NCBI RefSeq assembly: GCF_004168585.1
Contig: NZ_PGVH01000018.1
Span: forward strand, 71,223 to 135,222
Length of the DNA stretch: 64,000 bases
From: Shewanella sp. OPT22
GTDB lineage: Bacteria > Pseudomonadota > Gammaproteobacteria > Enterobacterales > Shewanellaceae
Direction of reading: 5' to 3'
The notes beneath the pieces are model-generated. The model was given only the letters and a program-made list of their open reading frames with translations, was not told the DNA's origin and did no database searches. Below are positions 58,502-64,000 of the stretch, piece by piece. Each line of letters begins with the position of its first letter. Positions within the stretch are counted from its first letter, which is position 1. The translations under genes were made by a program, and so were the position numbers.

Positions 58502-58883
58502 GGCTTTGACTTCTATTTATCGTTATTTTATTTCGAACCTCTGTTCTTCATCCTGAGACGCATGCCTTTCCCTTTTGCAAGCGTATCTGTTTCTAAACAG
58601 CATCCATTCCATGTAGCGCTGATTCAGGGTTACACTACCAACATATCTAAATTTGTCATCATTGATGAAGGCGGAAATGGGCCATATCAAATTAAATAGT
58701 ACAAAGGTACTAGGATGAAAAAGTTAATTATCTACTACTAGTTCGTTGTAATCGTTTTGTAGGGGGTTTTGTGATAGTGAACGAATGAAAGTTGAATGAT
58801 TAATAAAGAGGAAATACTTCTAGAACTATTTTAAGTGGTTTGATATACACTTCAGTTTATCCATAGATAAATACAGAAAACAG
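58502..58883. other. Divergent promoter region between csgE and the DMT transporter genes
   Basis: About 380 AT-rich bases. A 71-codon open frame (58484-58699) overlaps csgE and has no supporting features. Nothing else recognisable. Confidence 0.45.
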
Positions 58884-59780
58884 ATGAATTCTACTAAAGC
58901 GCATTTATGCATGATTGCTGCTACGATGCTTATCGCAAGTTCTTTTCCTGTTTCTGCGTTAGTTACTCATGATATTCATCCGATATCATTAACCCTGATG
59001 AGATTTGTTATTGCGGCAATTTGTCTTTCGCCTTTTGTCTTTGGAAAGATGAGCTATAGAAGGATGTTACCTAAAGCCTTTCCTAAAGGAGTCGCAATCA
59101 GCATTTTCTATGCTGGGTATTTCATTTTAATGTTCATGGCACTGGCACATACCAGCGTGGTGAACACCGGAACTATTCATACTCTGACCCCTTTGATTAC
59201 AGCCATTTTTAGTATGGTAGTTTTTAAAACTCGAATTAAGAAGGTTGAATTTTTGGCTTACCTTTTTGGTGTGATGGGTACTATTTGGGTGGTATTCAAA
59301 GGTAGCTGGAGCGAGCTTATTGGGCTGCAATTAAATCATGGAGACATGTTGTTTATTGGTGCGGCCCTGAGCATGAGTACTTATATGATCATCATGAAAT
59401 TGGTGTATGGTTCCGAATCAGTAGTAGTGATGACTTTCTGTACTTTATTAGGTGGTAGCCTTATTCTGAGTGCAGCACTGCTTATTTTAGGAATTCCACT
59501 TAACTGGGAGCTGTTACCAACAAATGAAATCAAAGATATGGTGTACTTGGCAATTTGTGCGACACTACTGACTTCTTATTTAATTCAAAAAGCTCACACA
59601 GCACTTACTCCTGCAAAAGTGACCGCTTACATATATTTAAACCCTGTATTCGTGTTACTTATCTTCAGTCTTTTTCATTGGGAATTACCAAATTTAATTA
59701 TCCTTCCTGGCATCTTGTTTTCTATTTGCGCTACCTTTGTATTACAGAAATATGGTAGTTCAATGGTCAAAAAATCTTAA
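58884..59780 (+). CDS. DMT (EamA) family transporter, first copy
   Basis: 298 residues with about ten membrane helices in two EamA halves. LMFMALAHTSVVNTGTIHTLTPL and AYIYLNPVFVLL are typical of the drug/metabolite transporter superfamily. Substrate unknown. A close paralogue follows after 14 bases, so the pair is a tandem duplication in one operon. Confidence 0.88.
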   Translation: MNSTKAHLCMIAATMLIASSFPVSALVTHDIHPISLTLMRFVIAAICLSPFVFGKMSYRRMLPKAFPKGVAISIFYAGYFILMFMALAHTSVVNTGTIHTLTPLITAIFSMVVFKTRIKKVEFLAYLFGVMGTIWVVFKGSWSELIGLQLNHGDMLFIGAALSMSTYMIIMKLVYGSESVVVMTFCTLLGGSLILSAALLILGIPLNWELLPTNEIKDMVYLAICATLLTSYLIQKAHTALTPAKVTAYIYLNPVFVLLIFSLFHWELPNLIILPGILFSICATFVLQKYGSSMVKKS

Positions 59781-59794
59781 CGGTTGGAGATCTT

Positions 59795-60697
59795 ATGAGA
59801 ATGGCTAAATCTCATGTTCTTATGTTGTTGTATACGATTTTGATCGCCTCTTCTTTTCCGATAACAGCAAATGTTACTCATGAGATACACCCAATATCAT
59901 TAAATTTACTTCGTTTTTTGATTGCAGTCATTGCTTTAACACCCTTTCTGCTTTCGATACCAAGCGCCAGAAAAGCGGTTTCAAAAACGATAGTAAAGGG
60001 TTTTATTTTGGGGTTTTTCTATTGCAGCTTTTTTGTTCTGATGTTTATGTCACTTAAATATACCAGTGTTCTAAATACAGGAACGATTCATACTATGACA
60101 CCATTCATCACGGCTTTAGTGAGTGCTTTTATTCTAAAATATCGTATCAAGAAAGTTGAATTAGTTGCTTATTTAGTTGGAATAGTAGGAACGCTATGGG
60201 TGATCTTTAAAGGAGACCTTCAAGCTCTATTAGGGCTTCACTTAAACTATGGTGACGGATTGTTTTTTGTAGGCGTTTTATGCGCAGCTTTTTATATTGT
60301 ACTTATGAAGTATTTTACAAAGCCTGGTGAAATATTGGCAATGATGTTCAGTTCTTTAGTCGGCGGAGCCGTTATTATGTTAACAACAATGTTGGTTTTT
60401 AAAATTCCCTTCTATTGGGATAAATTGCCTAAAGATGAATATTCGAATATTTTGTTTCTAGCAATAGGGACCACATTATTGACGGCTTACATAATTCAAC
60501 AAGCTTCACCTCACTTAACACCATCAAAGATTTCTGCTTATATCTACCTCACTCCAGCATGTGTGTTAGTGATTAATGCAATCTACTATAACCATTTGCC
60601 TAAAGTAATTTTGCTACCAGGAATTGTACTTTCAGTTGTTGCCACGTTTCTGCTGCAAAAATATGGTGATTCAGATATAAAAAAAGTGCGGAGCTAA
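59795..60697 (+). CDS. DMT (EamA) family transporter, second copy
   Basis: 300 residues, ten membrane helices. It matches the preceding gene along its length (YTSVLNTGTIHTMTPFITA against HTSVVNTGTIHTLTPLITA). Its own ribosome site (GGAGATCTT) is present. The stop codon falls inside the bidirectional terminator shared with gapA. Confidence 0.88.
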   Translation: MRMAKSHVLMLLYTILIASSFPITANVTHEIHPISLNLLRFLIAVIALTPFLLSIPSARKAVSKTIVKGFILGFFYCSFFVLMFMSLKYTSVLNTGTIHTMTPFITALVSAFILKYRIKKVELVAYLVGIVGTLWVIFKGDLQALLGLHLNYGDGLFFVGVLCAAFYIVLMKYFTKPGEILAMMFSSLVGGAVIMLTTMLVFKIPFYWDKLPKDEYSNILFLAIGTTLLTAYIIQQASPHLTPSKISAYIYLTPACVLVINAIYYNHLPKVILLPGIVLSVVATFLLQKYGDSDIKKVRS

Positions 60698-60709
60698 GCC
60701 GCACTTTTT
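60681..60709. terminator. Bidirectional terminator shared by the DMT operon and gapA
   Basis: AAAAAGTGCGG and CCGCACTTTTT form an 11-bp stem around a 7-base loop that contains the stop codon of the upstream gene. Confidence 0.9.
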
Positions 60710-60726
60710 ATTAGGTAACGTCAGTA

Positions 60727-61737
60727 TTACTTAGCAGACATAAACGCAACTGCATTATCTAGCATGCGGTTACTGAACCCCCATTCGTTGTCATACCAAG
60801 ACATCACTTTAACTAAACGACCGTTAACACGAGTCTGTGTCGCATCGAAGTTAGATGAATGTGCATCATGGTTGAAGTCGATAGAAACTAAAGGAGCTTC
60901 GTTTACGTGTAATACACCAGCTAACTTATCTGTTCCTGCTGCTTTCTTAATGATTTCGTTAACTTCTTCAACCGTAGTATCGCGTGAAGCGATGAACGAT
61001 AGATCAACAAGAGAAACGTTTGCTGTTGGTACACGAACAGCCATACCGTCAAACTTACCTTGTAACGCTGGTACAACTAGACCAACTGCTGCAGCAGCAC
61101 CAGTTTTAGTTGGGATCATTGAAAGTGCAGCTGCACGAGCACGACGAACATCAGTGTGATAAACGTCAGATAGACGTTGGTCATTGGTGTAAGCGTGAAT
61201 CGTTGTCATCAGGCCAGATTCAATGCCAAGCTCATCATTTAGAGGCTTAGCGAAAGGCGCTAGACAGTTAGTCGTGCAAGAAGCATTAGAAATTACAGTC
61301 ATATCAGCTGTGATTTCATCATGGTTAACACCGTAAACGATAGTTGCATCTACGTTTTTACCCGGAGCAGAAATGATAACTTTTTTTGCACCAGCTGCTA
61401 GGTGAGGTTGAACTGCTTCTTTTGATTGGAAGATACCAGTACATTCGAACACGATATCAATATCAAGGTCAGCCCAAGGTAGTTTGCTTGGATCACGCTC
61501 TTGATAAGTCATGATCTTGTCGCCATTTACATAAATCGCTTCATCATCATGATCAACCTTAGCGTTAAAACGACCATGAACAGAATCATACTTCGTTAAG
61601 TGTGCGTTGATAGAAGCATCGCCCAAATCGTTTAATGCAACGATTTGGATTGGGTAATCTTTTTCGCTTTCATAAAGAGCGCGAAGTACGTTTCTACCGA
61701 TACGGCCATAACCGTTAATAGCAACACGGATTGTCAT
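60727..61737 (-). CDS. gapA: Glyceraldehyde-3-phosphate dehydrogenase
   Basis: 336 residues, normal length. NAD-binding start ([15 protein letters not shown]), catalytic Cys in [15 protein letters not shown] and His in [10 protein letters not shown]. It catalyses the NAD-linked oxidation of glyceraldehyde-3-phosphate in glycolysis. GAGGGAT precedes the ATG. Divergent from gap2 across about 700 bases. Confidence 0.97.
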   Translation of the reverse strand: MTIRVAINGYGRIGRNVLRALYESEKDYPIQIVALNDLGDASINAHLTKYDSVHGRFNAKVDHDDEAIYVNGDKIMTYQERDPSKLPWADLDIDIVFECTGIFQSKEAVQPHLAAGAKKVIISAPGKNVDATIVYGVNHDEITADMTVISNASCTTNCLAPFAKPLNDELGIESGLMTTIHAYTNDQRLSDVYHTDVRRARAAALSMIPTKTGAAAAVGLVVPALQGKFDGMAVRVPTANVSLVDLSFIASRDTTVEEVNEIIKKAAGTDKLAGVLHVNEAPLVSIDFNHDAHSSNFDATQTRVNGRLVKVMSWYDNEWGFSNRMLDNAVAFMSAK

Positions 61738-62436
61738 TTGGTATCCCTCAAAGTGGATGAGAAAAAATAATTTGGTTATAAAATTACAAAAATGACGATA
61801 TCAGTCAAGCTTTAGCTGATGATATGTCATGTAAAACCAGTAAAATGTGTAAATTTTTTAACACAAGTCCCGAAACTGATATTTTTATTTCTATTTTTAG
61901 TAATAAAATTCAATTTGGCAGAATTGTTGCGTTTCTAGCAAACTCTGGTGTTTTTCATCAGACGTAAAGACGTTAATTTATCATCCTTTAAGTCATTCAT
62001 TTCGTGACCAGACTCTCAGCTTAGATAATTCATCGTAATAAACTTCCTCGACTCGTTGTTCGAATTCAAGACGAATAAAATAAAAAAGTAAAAAAAACAT
62101 TAAATTTTTAGGGATTTTATTTACAACTCGAGCAAATAAGGTGTTGAATTTTACGCTAAGAAAACAGGGTTTTTACATCAATACATTAACTTTGGTGTAA
62201 TTATTACAAAAAATAACGATTTTTCATTCTGCAACGGCCATTTTTTCTAATAAAATTACATGGTTGTCTTCCTAGTAGTGGCTGGATTAGCACATGAGTT
62301 TTCTTTACAATTGCGACCAATTTGCAGAGGTAGGTTAAGAATACCCGTAGGCGAATACTCCTCTTTACCCATGATTTGTTATTTTCACTCAGCATTTGTC
62401 CTCATGTGCGAACAAAGTGAAAAAAAGGATTGATAA
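61738..62436. other. Long divergent promoter region between gapA and gap2
   Basis: About 700 AT-rich bases with no convincing gene. It contains the palindrome at 62196-62208 and a looser variant at 61774-61788 (GGTTATAAAATTACA) near gapA. The length suggests several promoters and leaders. Confidence 0.55.
62196..62208. promoter_or_regulatory. TGTAAT-T-ATTACA palindrome, possible HexR-type site
   Basis: HexR in Shewanella binds a TGTAAT-rich palindrome upstream of central carbon genes including gap genes. This copy is shorter (13 bp) than the consensus as I remember it, so the assignment is tentative. Confidence 0.3.
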
Positions 62437-63873
62437 ATGAACGCTGATAAACACCTAAAAAGTTGGCAAGAACGTTTCGAATTAGCAGAAGCTATGCAAC
62501 CTTTGCTTGGTAAACTGTACCGAAACCAAGGTGTAGAAGTACTAATGTATGGTAAGCCGCTATTGAATGCGTCTACTATTGAAATCATTAAAGCTCACCG
62601 TTTAGTTCGTCGTTTTGTTGGTGATAAATTACGTTTACGTGAAAGCTTTCCATTCGTTGAAGCATTAAGCAAACTTGATGTTAAGCACTGTAAAGTTGAT
62701 ATTGGAAAGTTAGCCGTTAACTACTGGCGTAACCATAGTGATGCAAGCAACATTGATGCTTATATGGCATTAGAGCTAGCTTCAGGCCTTGGAAACGAAG
62801 CGGATACTGAACCTAAAGATGTTGTACTTTATGGTTTTGGCCGTATCGGTCGTTTATTAGCGCGCTTATTGATTGAGAAAACAGGCCGCAGCAATAAACT
62901 TTGCTTGCGTGCTATTGTTTTACGTGGCGGTCGTAAAGGTGATCTTGAGAAGCGTGCAAGCTTACTTCGTCGTGACTCTGTTCATGGTCCTTTTAATGGC
63001 TCTGTTGAGATTGATGAAGAAAATAACGCCATCATTGCCAACGGTACATACATTCAAGTTATCTATGCTAACTCTCCAGACGAAGTAGATTATACGCAGT
63101 ACGGTATTAATGATGCATTAGTTGTAGATAACACGGGTATCTGGACGAATGAAGAAGGTCTAGGTATGCACCTTAAATCAAAAGGTGCTGCGAAAGTATT
63201 ACTTACAGCTCCTGCGAAAGGTGATATTAAAAATATCGTTTTTGGTGTTAACCATAACGATATTAAAGCGGAAGACAAAATCATTTCTGCTGCAAGTTGT
63301 ACGACTAATGCTATTACTCCAGTGCTTAAAGCGGTTAACGATAAGTACGGCATTGAAAATGGTCACGTAGAGACGATTCACTCGTACACCAACGATCAGA
63401 ACCTCATAGATAACTATCATAAAGCGGATCGTCGTGGTCGTAGTGCAGCATTGAACATGGTTATTACTTCTACTGGTGCAGCTAAAGCAGTTTCAAAAGC
63501 ACTGCCAGAAATGGAAGGTAAATTAACGGGTAATGCTATCCGTGTTCCTACACCGAATGTATCTATGGCTATTTTGAACTTGAATCTTAATTCTGAAGCA
63601 AATAAAGAAGAACTAAATGTTTATCTGCGCAATTCAGCATTACATTCAGAACTTCAGCATCAAATCGACTTCACTGAATCAACAGAAATCGTTTCTTCAG
63701 ACCTAGTGGGCTCTCGCTATGCTGGTGTTGTAGATTCAGAAGCTACGATTGCTGAAGGCCAACGCGCAACATTATATGTATGGTATGACAACGAGTTCGG
63801 TTACAGCTGCCAAGTTTTAAGTGTGATGGAGAAAATGTTAGGTCTACACACTTTATCTTTACCAAACGGTTAA
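62437..63873 (+). CDS. Long glyceraldehyde-3-phosphate dehydrogenase-like protein (Gap2 type)
   Basis: 478 residues. The first ~125 residues are a helical extension found in this subfamily, followed by a full GAPDH fold: VLYGFGRIGRLLARLL, catalytic Cys in SAASCTTNAITP and His in TIHSYTNDQ. Catalytic residues are intact, so it may run the reaction with different direction or cofactor preference (inference). AAGGA precedes the ATG. The paired divergent arrangement with gapA is usual in Shewanella relatives. Confidence 0.92.
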   Translation: MNADKHLKSWQERFELAEAMQPLLGKLYRNQGVEVLMYGKPLLNASTIEIIKAHRLVRRFVGDKLRLRESFPFVEALSKLDVKHCKVDIGKLAVNYWRNHSDASNIDAYMALELASGLGNEADTEPKDVVLYGFGRIGRLLARLLIEKTGRSNKLCLRAIVLRGGRKGDLEKRASLLRRDSVHGPFNGSVEIDEENNAIIANGTYIQVIYANSPDEVDYTQYGINDALVVDNTGIWTNEEGLGMHLKSKGAAKVLLTAPAKGDIKNIVFGVNHNDIKAEDKIISAASCTTNAITPVLKAVNDKYGIENGHVETIHSYTNDQNLIDNYHKADRRGRSAALNMVITSTGAAKAVSKALPEMEGKLTGNAIRVPTPNVSMAILNLNLNSEANKEELNVYLRNSALHSELQHQIDFTESTEIVSSDLVGSRYAGVVDSEATIAEGQRATLYVWYDNEFGYSCQVLSVMEKMLGLHTLSLPNG

Positions 63874-63908
63874 GGTATTTAAACTGAGTTAAAGGTCGCT
63901 GTGTGCGT

Positions 63909-63941
63909 AATGCCAGTCAGTTAAGCTGATTGGCATTTTTT
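63909..63941 (+). terminator. Terminator after gap2
   Basis: AATGCCAGTCAG pairs with CTGATTGGCATT (one G-T pair) around TTAAG, followed by six T. The remaining bases to the window end show no gene. Confidence 0.9.
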
Positions 63942-64000
63942 CTATTCAAAGGGTACTTCTTTGGCTTAGGTTTGACCCACCTGTGATATTTCCTGTCTTC

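Noticed and set aside
58484..58699. 71-codon open frame upstream of the DMT genes
   Set aside because: Overlaps csgE, no ribosome site, no recognisable protein feature.
60764..61159. 131-codon open frame opposite gapA
   Set aside because: Mirror of the conserved gapA codons; a common artefact on highly expressed genes.

Overview
The window is AT-rich and coding-dense, and it looks like the chromosome of a marine gammaproteobacterium close to Shewanella, possibly an AT-rich, host-associated relative such as Parashewanella. The genus is an inference. It rests on the recC-recB-recD order, rmuC, msrP-msrQ, a curli locus, and divergent gapA and long gap2 genes. No rRNA, tRNA, CRISPR array, prophage or complete insertion sequence was seen.

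Layout. (1) 1-9836 (-): the first 3,278 codons of a giant helical-repeat protein whose C terminus lies beyond the left edge. (2) 9978-11285 (-): an unrecognised protein ending in a CaaX prenylation box (CIIA). (3) 11374-12661: a parvulin and a D-Ala-D-Ala ligase, convergent. (4) 13065-25617 (+): three large paralogous repeat proteins. The first ends in an OTU-type cysteine protease domain, a eukaryote-like deubiquitinase fold. A small lipoprotein gene overlaps the 3' end of the third, and a decayed copy of it sits after the first. (5) 26028-34953 (-): recD, recB and recC. (6) 35043-42544: marC, a GH2 exo-glucosaminidase-like gene coupled to a GH18 chitinase-like gene, and a PAS/GGDEF/EAL protein. 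(7) 42817-45723: a double cupin and a phosphatidylserine decarboxylase fused to a long N-terminal extension. (8) 45805-46074: a MITE-like element, then rmuC, msrPQ and a secreted subtilase. (9) 52410-58501: a curli locus with a 25-repeat curlin. A papain-like cysteine enzyme candidate lies inside it. (10) 58884-63873: two DMT transporters, gapA and gap2.

The most interesting signal is a family of very large proteins. The giant partial protein, the three paralogues and the decarboxylase fusion all appear to begin with a related ~90-residue N-terminal module (a short beta-rich part, then helices) followed by helical repeats. Some carry an enzymatic tail: OTU protease or phosphatidylserine decarboxylase. 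Together with the CaaX protein and the papain-like protein this resembles a set of effectors aimed at eukaryotic cells. No secretion system is present in the window, so delivery and function are inference. The genes at 13065 and 18293 also share a conserved upstream element of about 75 bp, which suggests co-regulation.

The remaining genes are housekeeping or surface functions: DNA repair, methionine sulfoxide repair, curli biofilm matrix, c-di-GMP turnover, chitin/chitosan use and glycolysis. Curli, c-di-GMP signalling, a secreted protease and chitin enzymes fit life attached to animal or chitinous surfaces.
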